Below, piece by piece: positions 36,598 through 46,027 of a stretch of DNA of 64,000 nt. Location: positions 434,001 through 498,000 of the forward strand of contig CAKKNE010000005.1 of NCBI GenBank assembly GCA_918797485.1. The letters are read 5' to 3'. A program made the translations under genes and the position numbers. The notes beneath the pieces are model-generated. The model ran no database searches. It saw only the letters and a program-made list of their open reading frames with translations, and was not told the origin of the DNA. The DNA is from Pelagomonas calceolata. Its lineage: Eukaryota > Sar > Pelagophyceae > Pelagomonadales > Pelagomonadaceae. Every line of letters begins with the position of its first letter. Positions within the stretch are counted from its first letter, which is position 1.

Positions 36598-38721
36598 ATG
36601 GCGACGCCTCCCCCCCCGCCCCCCTCCACCCCAAGGACCCCCCAGCCGCGCCGCGCCGAGACCGTCCACAGCGCCGGCGGCGTCGGCTCGACGCTCAAAA
36701 CGACGGACGCGGCGCTAGTCATCTACTTAGCTGATGCGTGGGCGGCCAGAGCCGTGCTAGGTGGCCGAAGGAAATTAGAAGTCACGCCGTGGACGACAGT
36801 TCGGGAGACGAAAGCACTGGTCGCCAAGCTCCTGAAGATCCCTCCGCAACGACAGCGGCTCTTCTGGCGCTCTACGGAGTTAGTTGATGCTCGAACGTTG
36901 GAAGAATCCGGAGTCCATAAATCGGGCGAGACGTTACTTTTTGACGTTTCTCACCAAGCTACGGCGAGTTCTCCGACTCTCGAACCGGTGTCGTGCGCCG
37001 CCATCCACGAGGCGGAAGGCGCCTTGCCGCCTCCTCTAGGGAAGGCCCTGCTGAAAGCTCGACGGGGCTTAGTTGTCGGTCGACGCAAACCTGAATTAGC
37101 TCTAGATGGTACTGGAGGTACTTATTTCTTGGCCGGCCTCGACGGCGTCTACGCGGGCTGCTTCAAGCCGTCGGACGAGGAGACGTTCTGCGAGAACAAT
37201 CCTCGCTTGTTCGCGGGCGATTCGTCGGCTTTGAGGAGGGGCGTGAGGCCGGGCGAGGCCCACGCGAGGGAAGTCGCCGCCTATTTACTAGATGCGCGCA
37301 GTGGCTCGTTGGCCGGCGTCCCGGCGACAACATTGGCAACCTCGTCCCACAAGAACTACGCTTATGCTGATAGACGCGTAGTCGAGAAGATCGGGAGCTT
37401 CCAGGTCTACGTGCCCCACGACGGCGTCGCCGAGGACTTTGCTCCTTCCACCTTTGATGTGGCGCGCTTGCAAGCCATCGCGGCGCTCGACGTCCGCTGT
37501 TTGAACAGTGACAGGAACGCGGCGAACTTGCTGGTACCAAGCAACAAGAAGAAGGACATCCGCTTGGTGCCCATCGACCACGGTTTTTGTTTACCGGAAG
37601 TCCTGTCCATCGAGTGGTTCGACTGGTGCTGGATCGACTGGAAGGCCGTTAGCGAGCCGGTCGATCCGAGGGTCAAGGCGTCGATTCTGTCGTTGGACGC
37701 GGAGAAGGACGCGACGGCGCTGCGCGACGCTTTGGGGTTGCGACCGAAGTCGTTGCGGCTGTTGATAGCTGCTACCAAACTATTACAGAAAGGTGTTAGA
37801 GCGGGATTGACCATCCGAGACGTCGCGGAATTAGTAGTGAAACCCGACGATAGCTCGAGTGCGCCGGGCGGCAAAGCCGCCGCGACCAAGGGTCGATTGG
37901 CGGTCTGCGTCACGCGCGCCAACGATTTAGCTGACTTAGCGGTGAAGGAAGGCCGTTCAAGAGGTGCGAGGCCGCGCTTCGTCGGGCGAGTGGTCTCGCC
38001 GCCAGCCTCGCCAGGCAAGGACGAAGACTTGATCAGGGCCGCCGTCGCCGTGAAAGCCGCCGCGCTGCCGGCCTCGGAGCCGATCCGCATCACGACGTCG
38101 GGAGCCTGGGGTACCGCGTGGCCCAAACCTCCGCAACGGTCGCCGTCGCCGTCGTCCCCCAAAGGCTCGCCGCGCTGGGTCGACGGGCCGCCGTCGTCCG
38201 TTCTGGAGAGACCGCGCGGCGTGCCGGCGTCGCCCATGGCCAGTCGCTTATTGTCCTCTTCCTCGGGAGATGATTCCGACCCGCGGGGCTCTCCTTCCTC
38301 GGCGTCGTCGCCGCCCCAAGTCACGCCGCCGTCGGAACGTATTGACGACCAACCGCGGCGCTTCTCGGCGCCGCCGTTGCCTGATGTGGAAGCGCGCCCG
38401 CGCACCGACAGTACCGTGGGCGAATTGCCGCGGCCGACGCCCCGCAAGGCGCGCGGCTCGCCGCTCGTACGCCTGCATTCGTGCCCGTCGCTCGCGGAGG
38501 CGGTCTCCGTGAAGCTGGTCGACCGCAAGGAGGGCCAGCCCCTACGGAGGAACCGTTCGCGAGGCGAGTACCTCGACGGGGCCGCGCTCCGCCGCCTGCG
38601 CTCGCATGACGAAGTGGAGCACGACGCGCACTTCGCGCACTACCTCGACGGTTTATTGGACGACCTCGTGGCCTGGAAGAAGCGGCGCGTCGACTACCCG
38701 GCGCTGTCGACGACGGCCTAG
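36598..38721 (+). CDS. Phosphatidylinositol 4-kinase gamma-like (ubiquitin-like + PI3/4K domains)
   Basis: The product is 707 residues. A Pro-rich leader precedes a ubiquitin-like domain (about 35-125; VIYLADAWAARAVLGG, LLKIPPQRQRLFW, LEESGVHKSGETLL). The kinase-like core (about 150-400) follows: GGTYFLAGLDGVYAGCFKPS with the ATP-binding Lys, HAREVAAYLLD, SFQVYVPHDG, a catalytic RCLNSDRNAANLLV loop and the metal-binding PIDHGFCLPEV. This Ub-PI4K order is that of plant PI4K gamma/UbDK proteins, some of which phosphorylate proteins rather than lipids. The 300-residue tail is Ser/Pro/Arg-rich and disordered, a likely phosphoregulated region. It converges on the gene ending at 38918. Confidence 0.88.
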   Translation: MATPPPPPPSTPRTPQPRRAETVHSAGGVGSTLKTTDAALVIYLADAWAARAVLGGRRKLEVTPWTTVRETKALVAKLLKIPPQRQRLFWRSTELVDARTLEESGVHKSGETLLFDVSHQATASSPTLEPVSCAAIHEAEGALPPPLGKALLKARRGLVVGRRKPELALDGTGGTYFLAGLDGVYAGCFKPSDEETFCENNPRLFAGDSSALRRGVRPGEAHAREVAAYLLDARSGSLAGVPATTLATSSHKNYAYADRRVVEKIGSFQVYVPHDGVAEDFAPSTFDVARLQAIAALDVRCLNSDRNAANLLVPSNKKKDIRLVPIDHGFCLPEVLSIEWFDWCWIDWKAVSEPVDPRVKASILSLDAEKDATALRDALGLRPKSLRLLIAATKLLQKGVRAGLTIRDVAELVVKPDDSSSAPGGKAAATKGRLAVCVTRANDLADLAVKEGRSRGARPRFVGRVVSPPASPGKDEDLIRAAVAVKAAALPASEPIRITTSGAWGTAWPKPPQRSPSPSSPKGSPRWVDGPPSSVLERPRGVPASPMASRLLSSSSGDDSDPRGSPSSASSPPQVTPPSERIDDQPRRFSAPPLPDVEARPRTDSTVGELPRPTPRKARGSPLVRLHSCPSLAEAVSVKLVDRKEGQPLRRNRSRGEYLDGAALRRLRSHDEVEHDAHFAHYLDGLLDDLVAWKKRRVDYPALSTTA

Positions 38722-38828
38722 GTCTTTTTCCGCGCGCGGCCCGGACGGCCGTGCTGCACAATTTGACCCGCACAAAAAGCAAAATATAAAAGCCATTTCT
38801 TGTTGAATCACTAGCTTGCTGGGGCGCC

Positions 38829-38892
38829 CGCGGCGTCGACGGCGTGTTGGTGGCCCAATGGTCGTAATCCCCAGCACGCCGTCGCCGCGACA
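38829..38892. repeat. Inverted pair of introner-core motifs between convergent genes
   Basis: GCGGCGTCGACGGCGTG at the left and CACGCCGTCGCCGC at the right form an inverted pair around a spacer of about 30 bases. It sits within the 196-bp gap between the stops at 38721 and 38918, outside any intron. Confidence 0.6.
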
Positions 38893-38917
38893 CGAGGAAA
38901 CGACGGAAAAAGGCATG

Positions 38918-39622
38918 TTACTCCGACCCGTACATCTCCTGGAAGAGCGCGCGCTGCGGCATGTTCGTGAGGATCTCGGCGACGGCCCGCGATTGGGGCA
39001 GGCCCCGCGCGATGCGCTTGCCGTACTCGGCCGCGAAGGCCTCGACGAACTCGCGCTGCGTCATGCGGCCGCCCTTTTTGCTGAAGACGCGCGTGATCCG
39101 CCGCGCGCCCGCGCGCGCTTGCCGGGCCTCCCAGGTCCGCTCCGTGCCCGTGAGGTCGTTTTCTCGGCTCACCGTCCGCATCCGCTCGCTCACCCAGCGG
39201 CTCGTGAAGGCGTCGAGCGCGACCGCACCGGATTTGGTCTGGTCGTAGCTGTCGAAGAGCCTGATTAAGGCCGCCTCGACGGAGTCCGGCTTCGGCGTCG
39301 GCGCGAAGTTCGCGGCGGTCGAGGCCGGCGCCGGCGTTGCGGGAGCGGTGGCCACGGAGGGCGGGCCGGCCGCTCGGAGGAGCTCGGCGGCCTTCGCCCG
39401 CCGTGCTCGCTTTTGTTCTAATGATTTCGCGAATGTGTCGAGCTGCGCGATGGCGTCGCAGGCGTCACCGTCCCCCGCGCCGCAGCGCTTTTCGAGGTCC
39501 AGCACATAATCCGAGAGGAGGGCGGATTTGACGGCTCTGGCCGGCGCCGCCCGCGCCGGGCGCGATAGAGGGGCCTGGAGCGCGGCAGTGCATGTAATGA
39601 GGCCAAGGATGCGGGGCGCCAT
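38918..39622 (-). CDS. EF-hand-like protein with plastid-type leader
   Basis: From the Met at 39622 the product is 234 residues. The leader MAPRILGLITCTAALQAPLS is a short signal peptide with a possible ASAFAP-like cleavage region, followed by an Arg/Ala-rich transit-like stretch, so plastid targeting is plausible. A central Ala/Pro linker (ATAPATPAPASTA) separates a helical part from a C-terminal pair of EF-hand-like motifs: RLFDSYDQTKSGAVALDAF and VFSKKGGRMTQREFVEAF. The loops deviate from the calcium-binding consensus, especially the second. No known family beyond EF-hand-like was recognised. Confidence 0.7.
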   Translation of the reverse strand: MAPRILGLITCTAALQAPLSRPARAAPARAVKSALLSDYVLDLEKRCGAGDGDACDAIAQLDTFAKSLEQKRARRAKAAELLRAAGPPSVATAPATPAPASTAANFAPTPKPDSVEAALIRLFDSYDQTKSGAVALDAFTSRWVSERMRTVSRENDLTGTERTWEARQARAGARRITRVFSKKGGRMTQREFVEAFAAEYGKRIARGLPQSRAVAEILTNMPQRALFQEMYGSE

Positions 39623-39736
39623 TTGTGACGAGGCCCCGCGCTTGCCTGTCGACCGAGGGTGTCGAATCACTTCGCAAAGAGCTCGTTCCCGGCCTTGGGC
39701 CTCTATTGGCTCTGTCTGCCCGGATACTCTGCGCTT

Positions 39737-39758
39737 GCTAGTGCCTTACAACGCTAGC
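39737..39758. promoter_or_regulatory. CTAG-palindrome promoter motif
   Basis: GCTAGTGCCTTACAACG followed by CTAGC, in the divergent gap 39622-39957. Confidence 0.5.
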
Positions 39759-39956
39759 TGATTATGGAGAGCAAGTCCTTTGCTTTAGGCCTGCATAAAG
39801 AGCCTACACGCGACCTACGCAGCCGCTAACACGCGGTTACGCAAGAAAATTACTGCCACCCGGCGGTGAGAGCAACCGCCTTGCACGCCGAGCCCCCGCG
39901 CGCCGACCACGACCACTTAGCTGCAGGAAGCGAAACGCCGCCGACGTAGAGACACG

Positions 39957-42034
39957 ATGGCAACGAACCCGCCCGACCCACCCGACGACCGTCTCAAGAA
40001 GATGGCCGAGCTGCGCCTCACCAAAAGCCATGGCGACGCGCTGAGGGCCGAGTCGCCGACGCTGCCGCGCTCGAAGGGCTCCAAGGGTTCGCTGCATTCC
40101 CTGCTCAGCGAGCCGCCGCTCTCGCCCTCGTCGACGGCGTCCACAAGCCCTCCAGCAAGGGGCGTCCTCGGGACGGCCCTGCAGGCGGACGCCAGACGAC
40201 TGAGCCAGTCTTACTCGCACGCAAGCGGCCACGGTCTCAGAGCTGTGGAGGAAGAAAGACTAGCAAGGCGCGGCTCGGTCTGCGGACAGCTGGAGCGGCT
40301 CGATGAACATGGGGAGTGGCGGCCTTGCGACGGCGAGTTGAGCGGTGGAGTTTTTACGGTACGAGCCCCGACGCAATCACCACTATCGGGAGAAAGGAGG
40401 CATTCCTTCGATACTGTAAGTGACGATAGCGATGGAGAAGAAGCGGATTTTGTCGCTCGGTTAGATGAACTCGCCGTCGCGCCGGGCCGACGGGGACGAC
40501 TAGTAGCGCGGTGTGCGCTCACTACCGTAAGAGTAGTAGGCACGGCGCCGCAGCACGGCGAGCAGGCCTTCCGCCTTGTTTTAGACGGCGGGCGGCGCCA
40601 CGTCTTCATGAAAGCTCAAAGTTATGATGACATGTGCATGTGGTTATTAGGCTTCCACCGCTCCTTAGCGGCGGTCGTCGCTCGACTAAAGAGGCAGCCG
40701 CCGGGCTCGCCCCTGCCGTTCCGCGGACGGGCGTCTTCCGCGGACAACGGCTCGCCTCAAAGCGCAGCTTCGGACGACCTCCACAAAAAATCGGCCCACC
40801 GGCCGCGGCGGACGCCGCCGGGCTCGCCGCGGAGACCGCCGCCTCCCCCTCCATTAACACCGCCCTCCCAGGACGACGGCGAGCCTTTATATAGGAAGAG
40901 CAGCGCCAGAACGTTTTGCACGGGCAAGTACGTCCCGCCGGCCTTGCGCGGCAAAGGGAGTTTACCGGTCTTGGACGACTTTGAAGAAATAGGCGAGCCC
41001 GTCGTGGCGGAGTGGCGGTCCCAAGCGGGCCTGCGGTGGCGGTCGGCCGTCGCGTGCGAGCGCGGTGCTTACGCGGCGTCCTTTATCGCGGCGACGGCGT
41101 GCGGGGGGCGCCGGACGCCATCGCCGCGACCCCGTCATCAAACGCAGGCCCGCGCCGCACGAACGAGGACGCCTTCCACGAGGGCGAGACCTTTTATGGA
41201 GTGTATGACGGTCATAGTGGTGACGACGTCGCCAAAAAGTGCGCGCGGGAATTGCACGCGCGCTTCGAGGCCTCGGATGGAGACGCGGAGACGGCTTTAC
41301 GAGCTGCTTTCTTGAGGTTGGATGCCGACTACTGCTCGGCTGCATCTAGGAACGAAGCTTCTCCGGACGCCGGCGCCACGGCCCTGGCATTGGTCGTGGA
41401 ACCTTCCCAACGACGAATTATCGTGGCGAACTGCGGCGACTGCGCCGCTGTTTTATGTAGGAATGGCTCTGCTGTTGCTTTATCTAAACCGCATTCTCCT
41501 GTTCCGCACTCGGACGAGTACGAAAGAGTAATACAAGCGGGGGGCTGGGTCACGTCGGAGACGGATTTATGTGTGGGGCGGTTGCGAAGCATGGACCTGG
41601 AGGACCCGGAGATCTCGCGGTCGATCCAGGACAGGGTCCGACTCAACGAAATTCACCGCGTGTGCGGCGAAGTGGCCGTGAGTCGCGCTTTGGGCGACGT
41701 GGACTTTAAAGGATGGACCTCCTCTTCCGAGAGAGAGCCGCCGTGCTTCGCGTACCCGGAGGGCCATCCCCGGCGTTTTTCCGGTGACCTGTTGACCGCG
41801 GAGCCCGAAATTCAAGAAGCCTCGCTAGGCAATGCGCATGCCTTCGTCGTTTTGGCTACGGACGGTCTCTGGGACGTGCTGGACGGCGAGGAGGCCGTGC
41901 GCGTCGTGTCCAATCTCTTGAAGGACGGCAAGGCGCCCCAGGAGTGCTGCGCGGAGCTGGTCGCTCGTGCGTTGAGATTGGGGTCGGGGGACAACGTGAC
42001 GGCTCTCGTGGTCGAGTTCGCCGCTGCCGACTAG
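39957..42034 (+). CDS. PH-like domain fused to PP2C protein phosphatase; two exons
   Basis: The exons are 39957-41100 and 41148-42034, giving about 676 residues. The first 130 residues are Ser/Pro-rich. A PH-like domain follows (about 140-245), ending HVFMKAQSYDDMCMWLLGFH, which matches the C-terminal PH helix with its invariant Trp. After a Pro-rich linker comes a complete PP2C (PPM) domain: RRTNEDAF, GVYDGHSGDDVA, GATALALVV, NCGDCAAVLCRNG, SRALGDVDFK, ATDGLWDVLDGEEAV and GSGDNVTALVVEF. All metal-coordinating Asp residues are present, so it should be an active Mn/Mg-dependent Ser/Thr phosphatase. The PH part could recruit it to phosphoinositide membranes. The junction ACPRRTNED depends on the inferred 47-nt GC-AG intron. 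Confidence 0.88.
41101..41147 (+). other. Short GC-AG intron in the PH-PP2C gene
   Basis: 47 nt from GCGGGG to ACGCAG, containing GACGCCATCGCCGCGACC, a core-like motif. It joins the two frames so that the first PP2C motif is intact. The length and GC donor match the inferred intron 21432-21478. Confidence 0.65.
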
Positions 42035-42712
42035 TGGTGTGTACATATTTAGGAATAGCACCTTGTGATTTGCGGCCGCGGCGGGTCGACCGCGGCAACG
42101 ACCACCTCGGGCCGCGCTTCGTGCACCGCCTGACGTACTCCATGTGATTCCATGGAAGGTCATCATCAAGCTACCCCTTGTCGTCTGAACTCCCTCCCCC
42201 CTCATCAAGACGCCGCGACATCCGCGCAAACCCCCCTGGAGACCCAAGGTTGCCGCGCACCGGGTCTCCCTTGCGCCTCATTCCCTCCCCCCGTGTAATA
42301 TCGCACTATATAGCCTGGTGGCTCGAGGATTGCGCACAACGACAATGCCGTTCCCAAAGCTCGTTCGATTAGCTAGTGGTACTGTAAGACACTAGCACGT
42401 GCCTTCTCTGCGAAACCGTCCCCACCGGTGCATGTTTTTATCATATTGCAACCGTTTCGAGCCTTCGACCGCCGGCTCGCACTACTGGAGTGCTTTTTAG
42501 AGCTATTTATTATGCTTCCTGTTTCTTCTACAGAGGCCAGGCTTGCGCCAGCCTGGGCGCCTAGTAGCGAACACAAACGAACCGCGCGAGGCCAGACGAC
42601 ATAGCGATAGAGATTATACGTCGCGGCCTCGCTGTTCGAATCGAGGAGTCTCGACTCGCGCGCGAGCGGCGGGCGCGCCGCGCTTACGCGGCGAACGCGC
42701 AGGTCTCGCGCG
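42035..42712. other. Intergenic stretch with a CTAG motif
   Basis: No gene is supported. GCTAGTGGTACTGTAAGAC followed by ACTAGC lies at 42372-42396, about 317 bases before the next start. Confidence 0.4.
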
Positions 42713-43069
42713 ATGGCGCGCTTCTATGCAATCCTCGCGCTCGCGGCCGCGGCGGCCGCCGAATCGAAGCATGGCGGCCAGTTCGACGGCAAGCCGTGCA
42801 CGGACGCGCAGGTCTCGTGCCCGGACCATAGCCCCTCCAACGGCGCCTGCTGCGGCGCCGACGGCGGCTACCCGTGCTGCTACCCGGCGCAGGGCGGGTC
42901 CAGCATCGAGTTCAACGGCCGGTCGTGCTTCGCGGCGAACGACGGCGAAACTGGCGGCCCGAAGATGTGCGGCTCCGCGGACAACTCCGACGCGGCGAAG
43001 GGCCTCGTCGTCGACGCCGCCGTCGCGGTCGTCGCGGCCGTCTCTATTTACGCGGTGGCGCTATTCTAG
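42713..43069 (+). CDS. Small secreted Cys-rich protein with GPI-type tail
   Basis: The product is 118 residues: a signal peptide (MARFYAILALAAAAAAES), then a compact domain with eight Cys between about residues 28 and 83 (KPCTDAQVSCPD, GACCGADGGYPCCYP, RSCFAAND, PKMCGSAD). A C-terminal hydrophobic stretch (LVVDAAVAVVAAVSIYAVALF) follows with no charged tail, the layout of a GPI-anchoring or tail-anchor signal. It is likely a cell-surface protein. I do not recognise the fold. It is followed on the same strand by two more secreted proteins. Confidence 0.75.
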   Translation: MARFYAILALAAAAAAESKHGGQFDGKPCTDAQVSCPDHSPSNGACCGADGGYPCCYPAQGGSSIEFNGRSCFAANDGETGGPKMCGSADNSDAAKGLVVDAAVAVVAAVSIYAVALF

Positions 43070-43449
43070 GTCCCCGCGGCCTTCAAGACGAAGCCGGCCG
43101 CGACAAGCTACCCTCCCCGGGATCCCCCGCGCGCCACCGTCGTAACGTAAGCTTAGCAAACGGCGCTCCCGACGGCGGGAGCTGTCGCGACTCGTCGTTT
43201 ACTTGCCGGTCGCGCGGCGGCGCCCCGCACGTGCCTCTCCGAGGCAGAGCCCCATCCAAGCTCCGCGGAGGCGGCCTCACTTGCTGGGCCGGTGGCGGAC
43301 GGCGCGCGTGCTGCGAGCGCCATCTGACTCCATTACAACTCGAATCTGTCCATCGCGGACGGCGCCAACACTGGCGGGCTGCCAACCAAGCGCCTGCTGA
43401 AGCCTGCTGAACAACATCGAGGCTGTCCTCGTAGCATCGCCCCGGACGC

Positions 43450-44418
43450 ATGGCTTCCCTCCGCTCCGCGCTGGTCATCCTCGCGACGGCACACGCCCAC
43501 TACGTCTGGCAGACCACCTCGGGCGCCGAGACCACCGTCGCCTTCTCCGAGGACGGCCTGCCCGGCAACAAGAACATCCTGAGCGCCATCGCCAACATAA
43601 CGACGGGCCGCGTTGCGCCCGTCGGCGGCGCGGCGTCATCACTTACTTTCACGCAGCGCGACGCCGTCCTCGCCGCGCCCCTGACGACAACGGGACCGGC
43701 GGCGGTCGAGGCGGCCGCGCCCTACGGCCTCCACACCATCGCCGGCGTTCCCGTGTACCTGCAGTACTACGCGTCCGCGTCGCGCGTCACGGACCCCCAG
43801 CAGTGGGGCTTGGTGCAGACGTCGCTACAGAACGACCTCTCCATCACCCTGCGCGACCCCTTTACGTTCGGCCCGCGGCAGTCGGTGGGAGCGGTGGAGA
43901 CGGACGCTGCGCCGGACGACCAGTGCCCGCGCGGCCTCGCCGCGATCGACGGCGACGTTTGCGTGCTGGCCGTCGTGCGCTGGAAGGGCCAGCAGGTCGA
44001 TTGGAACGTCAACGTCAGCACCTTCGCGAACGGCCGAGCTTTACGGACAGGCCGCGCGAAAAACGGCGCGCTCGTCGTCCGCGTGCCGCCGAACTCGGAC
44101 GTCTACGCCCTGGCGTCGCACCGCGTCGACGGGGACCCGCCGGTCGGCCACTACGCGACGGCGTCGACGCGCGTGCGGCGCGGCGCCGCGCCGACGAGCA
44201 CGGGCAAGACGGCCTTCTGCGAGGCCGTGGAACGGAACCACGGGTGCTGCCTGGCCTGCGGCTACTCGACGAGCGGGCCCGGCGAGTGCAAGGCGTCGGT
44301 CAAGTCCGAGGACGCCTACTGCAAGAGCCTCGAGGCGCCGTCCCAGCGGGGCTGCTGCGCCGTCTGCGGGCAGGCGTGGTCCGACGCCGAGCGGCGGTGC
44401 GTCCTCGTGTCGCGGTAG
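43450..44418 (+). CDS. Secreted protein, DUF4198/CopC-like start and Cys-rich end
   Basis: The product is 322 residues. The signal peptide MASLRSALVILATAHA is expected to cleave to leave an N-terminal His (HYVWQTTSGAETTV). That AHYVW start and the following strand pattern resemble the DUF4198/CopC-like family of periplasmic or secreted metal-associated proteins; an N-terminal His can be a copper ligand there and in LPMOs. A His in YGLHTIAG might be a second ligand, which is speculative. The C-terminus has two similar Cys units, NHGCCLACGYS and QRGCCAVCGQAW, each preceded by C-x-x-(V/L)E. Metal binding is inferred, not shown. Confidence 0.65.
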   Translation: MASLRSALVILATAHAHYVWQTTSGAETTVAFSEDGLPGNKNILSAIANITTGRVAPVGGAASSLTFTQRDAVLAAPLTTTGPAAVEAAAPYGLHTIAGVPVYLQYYASASRVTDPQQWGLVQTSLQNDLSITLRDPFTFGPRQSVGAVETDAAPDDQCPRGLAAIDGDVCVLAVVRWKGQQVDWNVNVSTFANGRALRTGRAKNGALVVRVPPNSDVYALASHRVDGDPPVGHYATASTRVRRGAAPTSTGKTAFCEAVERNHGCCLACGYSTSGPGECKASVKSEDAYCKSLEAPSQRGCCAVCGQAWSDAERRCVLVSR

Positions 44419-44647
44419 TAACGACTCTTGCCTTCCGGTCGTTTTCGCAATGTTTGAAGCGGGGATATCTCTAGCCCCTCTGACCACCCTTCAAAGCACG
44501 CCAGGGATCGCGCGCAGGAGATCTGGCCCGGCGGCGCTCCGTAAACCCGAAATTGTTTGCAAGGCTCTGGAGCCAGGCAGCCCGCTCTGGCGCCGGGGCA
44601 GCCTCCCTCCGCGAGAGTCATGCCGTACATAACATAAAAAACGACTC

Positions 44648-46024
44648 ATGCGGCCATTCCTCGCTCTGGCCATAGCGGCAGCCGCGGAGGAGCGCTGCCG
44701 CTTCACCATCCCTGTGGAAGTGGATAGCAACCGTACAGTGAAATACGTGCTGTACGAGGACGGCCAAGACGCCATGAATGTCGCCGTGGAGTTCTGCGCG
44801 TCGATAGGCGCAATAAATGAAGTCTGCCACGACGCCGTCGGGCGCGCCGTGATGCGACGGGCAATGTGGCAATGCGACGGGCGGACGCACCCCCACGCGC
44901 CGCGGTCGCTCGTCGACCACAGCACTCTCGGAGACGTGGACTACGCGCCGGTGGAACGCTTCACTGATATTCCAGAAGGTATTCGACATCTGCGCGACCA
45001 CGGCTACGCCGTCTTCGCGAAGGCGGCATCCGCGGCACAGTCCGAAGACATCCGGACAAGACTCTGGGACTTCTTCGAGGAACGATTTACACCTTTAAAC
45101 CGTTCAAAACCAGAGACCTGGGACCTGCTGCCCGTCAACGAATATGGTATTATGCTCCTCTACGGCGTCGGCCAGAGCGAGGCCATGTGGCGCGTGCGCG
45201 AGTTGCGAAGAGTCCGCGACGTCTTCGCGGCGGCCTGGGAGGATGAGGACCTGATCTGCGACTTCGGGGGTGTTGTCGCTTTTAGACCTCACAAATGTAC
45301 GGATCGATGGAGGACGCCGGAGCGGTGGTATCACGTCGACATGAATGTGGAAACGTATGATGGGTTCGAATCTTTACAGGGCTTCCTCGCGTTGACGGAC
45401 AACACGGAGGCGTCCGGTGGCTTAGTTGTCGTACCCGGGTCGCATCGCCACCACGCCGACGTGTCTCGAAGAGCGTCGACGTGGTGGGGGGTTGAAAATC
45501 CGGATCACCAGTTTTTGCTGCTGCAGCCGAACGACCCCGTACTATCCGGTGTGAGGCCGAAATTCATTAATTGTGAGGAAGGCGATCTTGTTTTGTGGGA
45601 TTCTAGGGTCGCGCACGCGAACACGAACTCGCGGGTTGTGGCGCCCTCGTCCGGTGACGCGCCGCCTCCCGATGTGAGTTGGTTCGGTGTTGAAGATGGC
45701 TCGGAGGCATCACCGTCAACACGGCGCGAAAGAGCGAAAAGACGGTTGTCGACGCTGGCGGGGCTGGGCCAGTTCTCCATTACTAAGGACTGCGTCCCTC
45801 AATTGCAACGCCTCGTCGCGCTCGTGGCCATGGCGCCGCGCGCGCGACTGTCGGACGCAGTGTTCGAACAGCGCAAGCGGGCCTTTGCGAACGACCAGAC
45901 TACCAGTCATTGGCCGATCCGCTTCGACGCCGACGCGCCGCGCGCGACGCCGATCCGCTCCGCCTCCGAGTTGTCTCCGATCCGAAGGTGGCTGGTCGGC
46001 TACCGGAACGAGGACGAATTGTGA
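44648..46024 (+). CDS. PhyH-type Fe(II)/2-oxoglutarate dioxygenase, secretory
   Basis: The product is 458 residues with a short signal peptide (MRPFLALAIAAAAE). Residues about 115-330 match the phytanoyl-CoA dioxygenase family double-stranded beta-helix: IRHLRDHGYAVFAKA at the start, WYHVDMN carrying the H-x-D iron ligands, GFLALTDNTEASGGLVVVPG SHRHH, and GDLVLWDSRVAHAN with the distal His. Iron and 2-oxoglutarate binding thus look intact. The substrate is unknown, and the secretory leader argues against peroxisomal phytanoyl-CoA; a peptide, sugar or lipid hydroxylase is possible. The stop is 3 bases from the stop of the convergent gene at 46028. Confidence 0.87.
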   Translation: MRPFLALAIAAAAEERCRFTIPVEVDSNRTVKYVLYEDGQDAMNVAVEFCASIGAINEVCHDAVGRAVMRRAMWQCDGRTHPHAPRSLVDHSTLGDVDYAPVERFTDIPEGIRHLRDHGYAVFAKAASAAQSEDIRTRLWDFFEERFTPLNRSKPETWDLLPVNEYGIMLLYGVGQSEAMWRVRELRRVRDVFAAAWEDEDLICDFGGVVAFRPHKCTDRWRTPERWYHVDMNVETYDGFESLQGFLALTDNTEASGGLVVVPGSHRHHADVSRRASTWWGVENPDHQFLLLQPNDPVLSGVRPKFINCEEGDLVLWDSRVAHANTNSRVVAPSSGDAPPPDVSWFGVEDGSEASPSTRRERAKRRLSTLAGLGQFSITKDCVPQLQRLVALVAMAPRARLSDAVFEQRKRAFANDQTTSHWPIRFDADAPRATPIRSASELSPIRRWLVGYRNEDEL

Positions 46025-46027
46025 TGT

